From Umboniibacter marinipuniceus (GTDB taxonomy: Bacteria; Pseudomonadota; Gammaproteobacteria; Pseudomonadales; DSM-25080), in NCBI RefSeq assembly GCF_003688415.1, contig NZ_REFJ01000005.1, forward strand, positions 55,890-119,889: a stretch of 64,000 nt of DNA. The letters run 5' to 3'. Both the position numbers and the translations under genes were made by a program. This document shows positions 7,992 to 18,085 of the stretch, one piece after another. The first letter of the stretch is position 1; each line of letters opens with the position of its first letter. The notes under the pieces are model-generated. The model was not told where the DNA came from, ran no database searches, and was given only the letters and a program-made list of their open reading frames with translations.

Positions 7992-8969
7992 ATGTCAGTT
8001 CGTAACCTCTCGCTACTCGCCCGTACTCTTATTATCGCCATAGCGGCGGCAATAATTGGGGTTGTATCAATCTCTCACGCTAGCGATGTGGATAAGCGTG
8101 CCGTGACGATTTGGAGCGAAGGTGTTCGCCTAGCGGGGGATGTCTATACCCCGAAATCTATCGTCGAAGGGCAGCGTTTGCCCGGCATTTTGATGATTGC
8201 GGGTTGGGGAGGCAATAAATCTAACGTCGGCCGCAATTACGCCGAAGCGATTGCAGCCGAAGGCTTTGTGGTTTTAACCTTTGACTTCAAGGGGTGGGGC
8301 GAAAGCGACGGTCCGCTGGTAGCTACGGAAGTCATGGGAGCCGCGGATGAAACACAGACGTTAAGTTTGGCAGCGCAGCATGTACGAGGCATCATTGACC
8401 CCTACTCGATGTCGGCCGATGTCCGAGCAGCGCTCTACTTTCTGGGGGGTGAAGCTCAGGTTATGCCTAATAATTTAGGTGTTTGGGGAACCAGTATGGG
8501 CGGTGGGCTAGGGCTAATACCTGCGGCAACCGATCCCAGAGTGAAAGCCTTTGTCAGTCAAATGGGGCCAGTTAATTATGCACATAATCTTCAGGCTTTG
8601 CCTGCAGAGGGAATGTGGCAGTTAGAGACGCTTACAGCGCGTGGTGAGCTACCCCCTTTTCCTGGCCAAGTAAGTCGAATTGACCCCTCCTTAGCTGGTT
8701 TTCCAGACTGGGCGGCACTAAAACGCTTTGATTTGCTGCCCTATGTAAACCATCTGGCCACGCCAACGCTGGTGATTGATGCTGAGAATGAGACCATGTT
8801 TGATCGTCAGTTCAATGGTGTGTTGTTATTCGAGGCGGTTAAGCAAAAAGCAACGGCGGAGTATGTAACCTTCCCCGGTGGCCATTACGACATGTATCAC
8901 GGCGACAACCTAGAAAGCAGCCGAAGTGCAGCCTTAGCGTGGTTCCAACGTCACTTACACGGACAGTAA
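7992..8969 (+). CDS. Secreted alpha/beta hydrolase (S15/dienelactone hydrolase-like)
   Basis: The 325-aa protein has an N-terminal hydrophobic signal (residues 8-28). The alpha/beta hydrolase core follows: ILMIAGWGGNKS (oxyanion region), FDFKGWGESDG, and nucleophile elbow GTSMGG with Ser168. A likely acid is in VIDAENETMFD (Asp263), and His298 is in PGGHYDMYH. The family cleaves ester or amide bonds, and acts here in the periplasm or at the membrane. The start follows AAGGAAGCTTCT. It stands alone with its own leader hairpin. The substrate is not predictable. Confidence 0.85.
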   Translation: MSVRNLSLLARTLIIAIAAAIIGVVSISHASDVDKRAVTIWSEGVRLAGDVYTPKSIVEGQRLPGILMIAGWGGNKSNVGRNYAEAIAAEGFVVLTFDFKGWGESDGPLVATEVMGAADETQTLSLAAQHVRGIIDPYSMSADVRAALYFLGGEAQVMPNNLGVWGTSMGGGLGLIPAATDPRVKAFVSQMGPVNYAHNLQALPAEGMWQLETLTARGELPPFPGQVSRIDPSLAGFPDWAALKRFDLLPYVNHLATPTLVIDAENETMFDRQFNGVLLFEAVKQKATAEYVTFPGGHYDMYHGDNLESSRSAALAWFQRHLHGQ

Positions 8970-9016
8970 GGATAAGGCCTAAGTGGATAACTGAATGGCG
9001 GCGCGCATGGAACTTT

Positions 9017-9092
9017 GCTCAATTGAGCACTTGGCACTGCTAAAAATATCTCGCAAGTGAGTAAATTAACGGTCTATACTGAAATAATAGAC
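9017..9092 (+). promoter_or_regulatory. Palindromes upstream of the efflux operon
   Basis: A perfect 12-bp palindrome GCTCAATTGAGC lies at 9017-9028, and an inverted repeat GTCTAT-N9-ATAGAC at 9072-9092 overlaps a -10-like TATACT. This layout would suit a repressor site controlling the operon that starts just downstream; no regulator gene is adjacent. Confidence 0.4.
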
Positions 9093-9137
9093 TATGCAAT
9101 TTATTCAATTTAACGTGGGGTATTCACTATCACTACC

Positions 9138-10520
9138 TTGAGGGCTACGGGTACTTTTAGTCGGACGGTTGGTATCGCTTCGGTCTTTGTTGGGATGCTC
9201 TGGGCGCCGAGTGCGTCAGCGCAATCGTTTAGCGCTGCATGGCAAGAAGTTCTGGCTAACGATGGCGTCTTGGCGGCAGAGCGAGCTAAGCTCGATAGCC
9301 GAACTAATCTGAGCGAAGTGGCTGACGACCTAAACTGGCCACGGCTAGACCTGAATATGGCCTATGTGCAAATGGCAGACCCAATTCAGTTGGACATTCT
9401 TGACCTTGAGCCGCTCGCCTCGGCACCCGGAGCAATTACTTCGCTGCCGGGTCTAATTGGCATACCAACTGTTACAGACTTCACTGATGACAATCTTTCT
9501 ACGGTTTCGCTGCAAGCTATGTGGCCTATTTACACGGGTGGCAAAATCTCGGCCTCGCAAGACATCATTAACTCCCAGTATGATGAGTCTCGCGCCGAAT
9601 TTCAGCTCAAGGTCTCCGAACGTTTTGGTGTTTTGGTTGAGCGCTATTATGGCCTTCAATTGGCGCGCCATAATCAACTTCTGCAAGAGCAAGTTGTCAC
9701 GAGTATTCAAGCACATGCCGATGCAGCAGCCCTGCTGGAACAGCAGGGTCAGATAGCTCGCGTAGAGACGCTTCAGGCATTAGTAGCCTTGGATGACGCG
9801 AAGGTAGCGTTGGCTCGCGCGCAAAGCCAAGTAACGATGGCCGAATTGGCCCTTCATCAGTTAATTAACAGCAATCTTATTAATCTCCAATCTCATCTTT
9901 TCATTGATGTCGAGTTGGCGCCGGTTGCTCACTACGTTGAAACCACACTGAATACGTTTCCGGGATTGAGCGTTCTGGATGCAAAGCTCGCTCAAAGTGG
10001 CGCTGCGATTGACCTTCAGAAGAGCGAGTACGCGCCAACCGTATTTTTATTTGGCGATTATCAAGCCTACGAAGGTGATAGCTTACTTGCTGATATCACA
10101 CCAGATTGGCAAGTGGGTGTGGGCGTTTCAGTACCTTTGATTAGCAATAGTGGCCGATCTGCTCGGGTTCAGGCTGCGCATAATGTGCAGTTAGAGGTGC
10201 AAAATTTATCTCGTCAAACACGCACTGACTTGCAACTGCTGGTCAATCACGCCTATGAGCAGGCGCAACAGGCACAACTTGAGTACCATCGCTTGGCAAC
10301 GGCCCTTGAGTTAGCAGCTGAAAATATCAAGCTTAGAGAGAAGGCTTTTAGAGAGGGCTTGGGTACTAGTCGAGACCTCGTTGATGCCACCACCTACAAA
10401 ACAGTAGTGGAAATGCGTCGTGCCGCAGCGGCCTATGCCTTCGTTTTTCAGTATGCGCAACTCTGTGCGTTAAGTTCATCGATTGATCAGTTTATTCTCA
10501 ATAGTGGAGGCTCACGATGA
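9138..10520 (+). CDS. TolC-family outer-membrane efflux protein
   Basis: The protein of about 460 aa has a signal peptide (cleaved near ASAQS), two long alpha-helical hairpin repeats and the expected length for TolC. It forms the outer-membrane channel of the efflux system encoded with it; the stop overlaps the HlyD gene by 4 bp. The start is unclear: no ATG or GTG is available in frame, TTG at 9138 is usable but distant from the nearest purine-rich stretch (GTGGGG, 9115-9120). An ATC at 9129 sits at ideal spacing from it. The annotated TTG start is therefore provisional. Confidence 0.85.
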   Translation: MRATGTFSRTVGIASVFVGMLWAPSASAQSFSAAWQEVLANDGVLAAERAKLDSRTNLSEVADDLNWPRLDLNMAYVQMADPIQLDILDLEPLASAPGAITSLPGLIGIPTVTDFTDDNLSTVSLQAMWPIYTGGKISASQDIINSQYDESRAEFQLKVSERFGVLVERYYGLQLARHNQLLQEQVVTSIQAHADAAALLEQQGQIARVETLQALVALDDAKVALARAQSQVTMAELALHQLINSNLINLQSHLFIDVELAPVAHYVETTLNTFPGLSVLDAKLAQSGAAIDLQKSEYAPTVFLFGDYQAYEGDSLLADITPDWQVGVGVSVPLISNSGRSARVQAAHNVQLEVQNLSRQTRTDLQLLVNHAYEQAQQAQLEYHRLATALELAAENIKLREKAFREGLGTSRDLVDATTYKTVVEMRRAAAAYAFVFQYAQLCALSSSIDQFILNSGGSR

Positions 10521-11512
10521 GCAAGCCGTTAAAAGCATTCGTGGTTGTTGCTACAGCATTAGTTCTGTTGTTGGTATTACGGAGTATCTGGAGCTTTTTA
10601 GAGCCTGAGGAGACCATCCTCCAAGGACACATTGAGGCGCGTGAATTCATTGTTAGCTCAAAGGTCCCTGGCCGAATTGGTTCGGTGCATGTGGAGAAGG
10701 GGCAGCCTATTTCAGTAGATGACCTTATCTTCACGATTGTCAGTCCAGAGTTGGACGCGAAAATGCAGCAAGCGGAAGCTGGCCGAGATGCAGTTGGTGC
10801 GTTAGCTCGCCAAGCGGAGGTTGGTGCTCGTGAGCAGGAAGTGGCGATCGCGCGCGAGCAGTGGGAGAAATCAAAGGTTGCTGAGGAACTCTTTCATAAC
10901 ACCTACCTCCGAATTCAGTCTCTTTATGACAGTGGTGTAGTTGCGCTGCAACTGCGTGACGAGGCTCATGCGCAGTGGCAAGCAGCCCAGCTTACAGCCA
11001 CTTCAGCAGCGGCATTTTACGACATGGTGCAGGAGGGGACGCGTGAAGAAATAGTCGATGCCGCAAGAGCCGAGCTGTCGATGGCCGATGCAGCCGTTGC
11101 CGAAGTCAGTGCCTTTCAAGCCGATACGCGAATTTATAGTTGGATGCAGGGTGAAGTGAGTGAAGTCATTATGCGCCCTGGAGAAATCGTTCCACCCGGC
11201 TTCCCCGTGGTTACCTTAATAGACATGAGCACCGCCTACGCAGTTGTTGCGGTACGAGAAGATCAACTGAGTCAGTTCGTTCGTGGCGCCACAGTAAGCG
11301 CCGATATCCCAGCGCTAGGGCTTACACGGCAAGAATTCAGTGTTTCTCATGTTGCTGTAATGGGTGACTATGCCACGTGGAGAGCTACCGATAGTCGTCA
11401 GGGTTATGATATGAGAACCTTCGAAGTTGAGCTTGAACCGGTAGGTGAATTAGAAAACCTTCGCGCAGGAATGAGTGTGTTAGTTCATCTTGGCGTTGCA
11501 AAGGGTCAATAG
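10517..11512 (+). CDS. HlyD/EmrA-type membrane fusion protein
   Basis: The 331-aa protein has one N-terminal membrane segment (about residues 8-28). A biotinyl-lipoyl-like half follows (VSSKVPGRIGSVHVEKGQPI), then a coiled-coil of about 100 residues, then the second lipoyl half and beta-barrel (GEVSEVIMRPGEIVPPGFP). It bridges the inner-membrane permeases and the TolC channel. It resembles YhiI-type adaptors that work with ABC-2 permeases. It overlaps the TolC stop and is followed after 2 bp by the first permease. Confidence 0.9.
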   Translation: MSKPLKAFVVVATALVLLLVLRSIWSFLEPEETILQGHIEAREFIVSSKVPGRIGSVHVEKGQPISVDDLIFTIVSPELDAKMQQAEAGRDAVGALARQAEVGAREQEVAIAREQWEKSKVAEELFHNTYLRIQSLYDSGVVALQLRDEAHAQWQAAQLTATSAAAFYDMVQEGTREEIVDAARAELSMADAAVAEVSAFQADTRIYSWMQGEVSEVIMRPGEIVPPGFPVVTLIDMSTAYAVVAVREDQLSQFVRGATVSADIPALGLTRQEFSVSHVAVMGDYATWRATDSRQGYDMRTFEVELEPVGELENLRAGMSVLVHLGVAKGQ

Positions 11513-11514
11513 AC

Positions 11515-12621
11515 TTGCAGTCAATTCGCGTCACAACTTGGTGGTTGCTCATTGTTGCTCCGCTTGTGCTCTTCTTTGCGCTAAGCGTGATATTCAAAGC
11601 ACAGGTGGTGCGGGATGTCCCCGTTGCCTGGGTGGACAATGATCACTCATCGGCCTCGCGCTCACTCTTTCGACAGCTCGATGCGTCGCCGTCTATTACA
11701 CTATTTTCCTATCACTCGGCGCGAGAGGCCGAAGTGGCAATGAAGGCGGGCGAAGTGTACGGCTTAGTGATGGTTCCCAGCCACTTTGGCAAAGATATTA
11801 TGACTCGCAGACAGCCGGTTATCCGAGCAGTTGTGAATGGACAATTGGTGCTTATCGCTAAGGTAATACGCTCTTCGGTGGCGTCGGTTCTTGGTGTAGA
11901 TCAGGCAATAAATCGCGGTGTTCAGACTCTGGGGCTTACACTTTCCCCAACCGATGCCGTATTTGCTGCGGCACCCGTTCAGGTTCAACTCAGTTCGCTC
12001 TACAACCGTTCAGGGAGTTATGGCCAGTTTCTACTTCCAGCAATATTCCTCGCTATTTGGCAAATCCTAATAGCCATCACCACCGTTGTAGATTTTACCC
12101 AACGGCCGAAGGGACTATCCGCCAGTGACATGGGGTGGATGGCGAAAGGTAACACTCTCAGGGTAATGATTAAGCGCCAGCTCCGTCTTCTACCGTGGTT
12201 TTTACTTCAAGGTTTGATCGCCGCAATCATTCTATTTCAATTTTTTGCCTACCCGATGTTTGGGTCTTGGCTAACCATGATGGCCATTAGCCTGCTATTC
12301 GTTATGACCTGCCAGGCACTAGGTTGGTCTATTTGCTTACTGGTCCCGGCGGACCCTGCCAAGGCGGCCAGTTTGACTGGAGCCATTACCGCGCCAAGTT
12401 TTGCCTTCTTAGGCGTCACCTTTCCCACTAGTGATATGCCAAGTCTGGCGCTATGGTGGCGTGATATTCTTCCGGCGGCGCAATCCTCGGAGTTGATGTT
12501 AGCGCTGGCGAATTATGGGGTGATCAGCGTTAACCCATTACTGGCATTGGGCTGTCAGCTGGTCATTATTGGCTTGCCGTTTGCACTTTATTATTCCGTC
12601 TATCGAGGTCAGCATTCATGA
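11515..12621 (+). CDS. ABC-2 type permease, first of pair
   Basis: The 368-aa protein has one membrane helix at the N terminus, a large periplasmic domain (about residues 35-170) and five to six C-terminal helices, the ABC2_membrane_3 layout of YhhJ/YbhS proteins. It starts with TTG two bases after the HlyD stop, so it is probably translationally coupled. Its partner permease follows with a 4-bp overlap. No nucleotide-binding subunit is encoded in the operon, so the energy source must come from elsewhere in the genome. Confidence 0.86.
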   Translation: MQSIRVTTWWLLIVAPLVLFFALSVIFKAQVVRDVPVAWVDNDHSSASRSLFRQLDASPSITLFSYHSAREAEVAMKAGEVYGLVMVPSHFGKDIMTRRQPVIRAVVNGQLVLIAKVIRSSVASVLGVDQAINRGVQTLGLTLSPTDAVFAAAPVQVQLSSLYNRSGSYGQFLLPAIFLAIWQILIAITTVVDFTQRPKGLSASDMGWMAKGNTLRVMIKRQLRLLPWFLLQGLIAAIILFQFFAYPMFGSWLTMMAISLLFVMTCQALGWSICLLVPADPAKAASLTGAITAPSFAFLGVTFPTSDMPSLALWWRDILPAAQSSELMLALANYGVISVNPLLALGCQLVIIGLPFALYYSVYRGQHS

Positions 12622-13781
12622 GTTGGTGGCGGCATATTATTTTTGAGTTACGCGCTTTGATAGCGCATGAAAATACTCGCATGACGGTTTTTATCGCCGC
12701 CGTCGGCTACGCTATTCTCTATCCGCTACCTTATCAGCATCAACTACCTACTGATATACCAATGGCCGCGGTAGACCTTGATCAGTCGGTAGCCTCTAGA
12801 CGTTTGCTGCGGATGATTGATGCCACGCCTCAGGTTGCGGTAGATCGAACGGTTAGCAGCGAATTAGTGGCTCAAGATCTAGTGGCAGCCCAAGCGGTGC
12901 GCGGCTACCTCATTATTCCAAAGGATTTTAACCGAACGTTACTTCGGCGCTCCAGTAGCACGTTAGCAATGGGCGGCGATGGCGCCTACTACTTACTCTA
13001 CGCCACGCAAGCAGAGGGGGTAATGGGAGCGGTGGGAGCGCTTAATAATGAGATTAGTGAGTTAATTCAGCTTAGGGGGTCACCCTCGGTGGTGAATAAT
13101 ACTTCGGCGCCTTTCGAACTTGCGCTAGTAAACGCCTTCAATCCTCAGTTGGGCTATCGGAACTATGTGATTCCAGCCGTTTTTCTCCTCATTCTCCATC
13201 AACTAGCTTTAATGGGCATGGCCACGATGACTTGGGTGCAACGGCAAAGAGGTGTGGCCCGAGACCGCTATCAACAAAGCTGGTGGCGTGAGAGTTCAGC
13301 TCGGCTAACCGCCTTTCTGAGCGTATTCTTGCTACTGTCGCTGCTGTATTTCTATGTGCTACTACCGCTCTACCATGTGCCGATATCGCCATTCAGAATT
13401 GGCGTTGTTGCATTCTTAGGCGTGTTCTTCGTGGCAACGCTTTTGCTGGGGCAGCTGCTTGGGCGGCTCATCCCCCACCCGCAAATTGTAGTGGTAGTTG
13501 TCATTATGTCTTCATTGCCGCTGGTATTCAGCGCTGGTTTCATTTGGCCAGTTGAATCAATTCCTGATTGGTGGCATCTCCTAATGAGTGCCGTACCTGC
13601 CACCACAGGCATCCAGTATTTTTTGCAAATCCACTTGTATAACGCACCACTCCTATCAGTAAGTAGTGAGCTCATTATTTTGAGCATGATTGCGGTGGTC
13701 ACCGCCTTGGTAGATTACTGGCTGGCTGCAAGACAACGAACTTCGATGCCACGCACAGGCATGGCGACCGAAGACCTTTAG
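12618..13781 (+). CDS. ABC-2 type permease, second of pair
   Basis: The 387-aa protein has the same topology as the preceding permease: an N-terminal helix, a periplasmic domain with VDLDQSVASRRLLRMIDATP and a C-terminal six-helix block. The VDLDQS.SR motif corresponds to VDNDHSSASRS in the partner, which shows that the two are paralogues forming a heterodimer. It is the last gene of the TolC-HlyD-permease operon and converges on fghA 23 bp away. No terminator hairpin was seen between them. Confidence 0.86.
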   Translation: MSWWRHIIFELRALIAHENTRMTVFIAAVGYAILYPLPYQHQLPTDIPMAAVDLDQSVASRRLLRMIDATPQVAVDRTVSSELVAQDLVAAQAVRGYLIIPKDFNRTLLRRSSSTLAMGGDGAYYLLYATQAEGVMGAVGALNNEISELIQLRGSPSVVNNTSAPFELALVNAFNPQLGYRNYVIPAVFLLILHQLALMGMATMTWVQRQRGVARDRYQQSWWRESSARLTAFLSVFLLLSLLYFYVLLPLYHVPISPFRIGVVAFLGVFFVATLLLGQLLGRLIPHPQIVVVVVIMSSLPLVFSAGFIWPVESIPDWWHLLMSAVPATTGIQYFLQIHLYNAPLLSVSSELIILSMIAVVTALVDYWLAARQRTSMPRTGMATEDL

Positions 13782-13804
13782 CGGATTTGCACGGAGAGAC
13801 AGTG

Positions 13805-14659
13805 CTAGGTTGCGAAGAGGTGTTTGGCATGAAAATGTAGGTGATTTTCAATGAAGCTGGCGACAAAGTAGAAGCCGTGGTCGTAACCTTCGCGGAAGTT
13901 GAACTCGATGGAAACGCCAGCTGCTTCGGCGGCCTCTAAGAATGTCTGCGAATGTAATTCTTCCGTTTCAAAACTATCTGCAGTGCCCACATCCGCCAAA
14001 ATTGGCTTATCGTAGCCGCGCTCTTTAATGAGTTCGGTGGCATCATATTCATGCCAAGCGGAACGATCTGATCCCAGATAGTTAGTGAAGGCCTTCTGGC
14101 CCCAGAGGCCGTTGGAAGGGTTTGCGATGGGCGCCAGCGCGGATACCGAGCAATAGCTCTGGGGATTTTTGAGAGCAATAGTTAGCGAACCGTGGCCGCC
14201 CATACTGTGTCCCGAGATTGACTTGCTGGTAGTGACTGGGAACTCGGCTTCGATAATCTTTGGTAGTTCATCCACTACATAATCGTACATGTGATAATGT
14301 TCATGCCATGGTGCTTGGGTAGCATTCAGATAGAACCCCGCGCCTTTACCGAAGTCGTAGGCTTGGTCCGGGTCATCGGGGATATCATCACCGCGTGGGC
14401 TAGTATCTGGGGCTACAATTGCAATCCCCAGTTCAGCGGCGAGCTTTAGAGCGCCCGCTTTCTGCATGAAGTTTTCGTCGGTACAGGTCAGCCCGGAAAG
14501 CCAGTATAGAACTGGTACAGGCGTCTCTTTACTCGCAGCTGGCGGTAGAAATATCGCAAACTGCATGGTGCAGTTGAGCGCAGCCGAGTTGTGGCTATAT
14601 TGCGCATGTAGACCCTCAAATACTTTAGTCTGCGAGCGCTGCGTGAGCTGAGTCATCAT
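13805..14659 (-). CDS. fghA: S-formylglutathione hydrolase
   Basis: The 284-aa esterase-D family enzyme hydrolyses S-formylglutathione to formate and glutathione, the last step of formaldehyde detoxification. The family motif LSGLTCTDENFMQKAGA is present, as is the nucleophile elbow SGHSMGGHGSL (Ser152); the acid lies in ADVGTADSF and the His in GYDHGFYF. The start is chosen at 14659 because GGAGGAAGTA precedes ATGATG there. It lies 23 bp downstream of frmA and forms an operon with it. Confidence 0.95.
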   Translation of the reverse strand: MMTQLTQRSQTKVFEGLHAQYSHNSAALNCTMQFAIFLPPAASKETPVPVLYWLSGLTCTDENFMQKAGALKLAAELGIAIVAPDTSPRGDDIPDDPDQAYDFGKGAGFYLNATQAPWHEHYHMYDYVVDELPKIIEAEFPVTTSKSISGHSMGGHGSLTIALKNPQSYCSVSALAPIANPSNGLWGQKAFTNYLGSDRSAWHEYDATELIKERGYDKPILADVGTADSFETEELHSQTFLEAAEAAGVSIEFNFREGYDHGFYFVASFIENHLHFHAKHLFAT

Positions 14660-14682
14660 TACTTCCTCCAAACGTGGCCCAT

Positions 14683-15834
<1,152 letters not shown>

Positions 15835-16039
15835 TTAGTTATTACGTGCTGCACCCAGTCAAACATTACTGGATTGCTTTGCGACATGGCGCTGTTAGGT
15901 CAGTAACGCTACCCAGCCTGTTGTCAGGTTGAAATTCCTAAGTTGGTCTACTCTAATTGGTTTTTCGCTTGAAAGTAACTTTAGCAGCTTGTGGATGATA
16001 CTCAGAAACGATCACATTGAGCCGTATCAAGGAGACTGA

Positions 16040-16144
16040 ATGGCTGTCTTGAACGACGGCAAAAAAGGGGCGCTGGTAACCTCGTCACGCAGACCGTTGG
16101 GGTTGCGAAGATCGGAGAGTCCCATTAATGTAGAGTCACGATAA
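16040..16144 (+). CDS. Possible 34-aa leader peptide upstream of the M2 peptidase
   Basis: An ATG preceded by a strong ribosome binding site (CAAGGAGACTGA) opens a 34-codon frame encoding MAVLNDGKKGALVTSSRRPL followed by 14 residues rich in Arg and Ser. Its TAA overlaps an ATG (TAATG) that is in frame with the peptidase gene. It has no recognisable family. The rest of the interval from the frmA start (15823-16039) shows only promoter-like AT-rich sequence. Whether the peptide is made is unknown. Confidence 0.4.
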   Translation: MAVLNDGKKGALVTSSRRPLGLRRSESPINVESR

Positions 16145-16164
16145 TGATTACAAAGGAAACCAAG

Positions 16165-17979
16165 ATGGCCAAGACCACAATATTATTTAATCGCTTGATG
16201 ATCGCTGCTGCGGTGACGACAGCGCTGAGCGGGTGCTCGAAATCGCAAGAAGAGGCGCCCAAAACCGCTGAAGATGCGCAAGCATACGTGCTAGACGCAG
16301 AGCAGAGAATCGAGGATTTATACGAGTACACGGCGAAGGCTTCTTGGGTTGCTCAAACCTATATCACCGAAGACACCCAATATTTAGAATCCCTGGCCAA
16401 TGAGCAATTCAAAGTGTTGGGTATTGAGTTGGCTAATGGCGCCGCGCAATTTAACGGTATGGACTTACCGGAAGACACACAGCGCAAACTTAATTTACTG
16501 CGTTTAGGTCTCACACTACCCGCACCGGTTGCTCAACCGGAGCTTGCAGCTGAACTGGCGAGTATTGAGAGTCGGCTAGGTGGAATGTACGGTGCCGGAT
16601 ACGATGCCGATGGCGCACAACATGACTTGATCGCGCTTTCGAATGTGCTTGCGGAATCTTCAGATCCAGAAGAAATGCTGCAGGCGTGGATTGATTGGCG
16701 CAAAGTATCACCGCAAATGAAGGCTGACTACACCCGCCTTGTTGAGATTGCTAACTTAGGTGCTCAGGATTTGGGCTTCACGGATGTGGGCGCGATGTGG
16801 CGCTCTAAATACGATATGTCCGCGGACGAGTTTGCGGCAGAGATGGATCGTGTCTGGGAACAGGTTAAACCGCTTTACGAAGCGCTTCACTGCCACGTTC
16901 GCGAAAGCTTGAGCGAGCAATACGGTTCGGATGTGGTGGCAAATGACCAAGCCATTCCAGCCCATTTACTTGGTAATATGTGGGCCCAGCAATGGGGGAA
17001 TATATACGATAGCGTGGCACCCGAAGGTGGCTCGAGTGTGGATGTTACCGCGCGCTTAGTTGCCGAAGGTTATAGTGAAGTACAGATGGTTGAACAGGCC
17101 GAGAGTTTTTTCAGTTCCTTAGGAATTGAGGCTTTACCGGATACCTTCTGGACTAATTCACAGTTTGTAAAACCCGTAGGGCGTAACTCCGTTTGTCACG
17201 CGAGTGCCTGGGATGTTACTACCGAAGATTATCGCATTAAGATGTGTATTCAGGTTAATGCCGAAGACTTCCAAACTATCCATCACGAACTCGGTCACAA
17301 TTACTATCAGCGTGCCTATAATCTTACTCAGCCCATGCTTTATAGAGGTAGCGCCAACGATGGTTTTCATGAGGCGCTTGGCGATACCGTAGCGCTATCC
17401 ATCACACCTAGTTACCTAAAGGCCATTGGTCTGATTGATGAGGAGCCTGATGCGTCGGGAGATCTACCCTATTTAATGCGAATGGCCTTAGACAAAGTAG
17501 CGTTCTTACCGTTTGGGCTAATGGTTGATAAATGGCGTTGGCAGGTATTCAGCGGCGAATTAACGCCGGAGACTTATAACGATGGCTGGTGGCAGCTCAG
17601 AGAACAGTATCAGGGCGTGCAGTCACCGGTTGAACGGGCTGACACGGATTTTGATCCGGGCGCGAAATACCATATCCCTGGTAATACGCCATATTCTCGC
17701 TACTTCTTAGCACATATTCTTCAGTTCCAGTTGCATCGTCAGTTGTGCGAGGCATCTGGATTTGAGGGACCGCTTCATCGCTGTTCAATTTACGACAACA
17801 AAGAAGCTGGTGATAAGCTAATGCAAATGATGGAAATGGGTCAAAGCCGCCCGTGGCAGGAAGCGCTTGCCACCATCGACGAATCTGGACAGATGGATGC
17901 TACCGCGGTAATTGAGTACTTCCAACCACTCAAAGACTGGTTAGATGAGCAAAACGCGGGCCGCAGTTGTGGCTGGTAG
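16165..17979 (+). CDS. Peptidase M2 family peptidyl-dipeptidase (ACE-like) lipoprotein
   Basis: The 604-aa protein begins with a lipoprotein signal (ALSGC, Cys24). The M2 zinc site is HHELGH (HEXXH at 374-378), with the third ligand in FHEALGDT (Glu403). The length matches a single catalytic domain of angiotensin-converting enzyme. It removes dipeptides from peptide C termini and is anchored in the periplasm or outer membrane. The start at 16165 is chosen for AAAGGAAACC at good spacing; an upstream in-frame ATG at 16144 overlaps the stop of a small frame. Confidence 0.93.
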   Translation: MAKTTILFNRLMIAAAVTTALSGCSKSQEEAPKTAEDAQAYVLDAEQRIEDLYEYTAKASWVAQTYITEDTQYLESLANEQFKVLGIELANGAAQFNGMDLPEDTQRKLNLLRLGLTLPAPVAQPELAAELASIESRLGGMYGAGYDADGAQHDLIALSNVLAESSDPEEMLQAWIDWRKVSPQMKADYTRLVEIANLGAQDLGFTDVGAMWRSKYDMSADEFAAEMDRVWEQVKPLYEALHCHVRESLSEQYGSDVVANDQAIPAHLLGNMWAQQWGNIYDSVAPEGGSSVDVTARLVAEGYSEVQMVEQAESFFSSLGIEALPDTFWTNSQFVKPVGRNSVCHASAWDVTTEDYRIKMCIQVNAEDFQTIHHELGHNYYQRAYNLTQPMLYRGSANDGFHEALGDTVALSITPSYLKAIGLIDEEPDASGDLPYLMRMALDKVAFLPFGLMVDKWRWQVFSGELTPETYNDGWWQLREQYQGVQSPVERADTDFDPGAKYHIPGNTPYSRYFLAHILQFQLHRQLCEASGFEGPLHRCSIYDNKEAGDKLMQMMEMGQSRPWQEALATIDESGQMDATAVIEYFQPLKDWLDEQNAGRSCGW

Positions 17980-18002
17980 CACTTCGCAAGTCTTAGCATA
18001 AT

Positions 18003-18036
18003 AAAAAAGCCGTAACCCATGTTGCGGCTTTTTTTT
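18003..18036 (+). terminator. Terminator of the M2 peptidase gene
   Basis: AAAAAAGCCGTAAC pairs with GTTGCGGCTTTTTT around CCAT, with one G.T pair, and ends in a T-tract. Confidence 0.92.
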
Positions 18037-18085
18037 ACCACGGGCATGCCCCCCTCATATTGCAGCGCTTAGCGGGAGAACCGAA

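Noticed and set aside
13370-13702. 110-aa minus-strand frame inside the second ABC-2 permease
   Set aside because: It is a shadow of a well-supported membrane protein gene.
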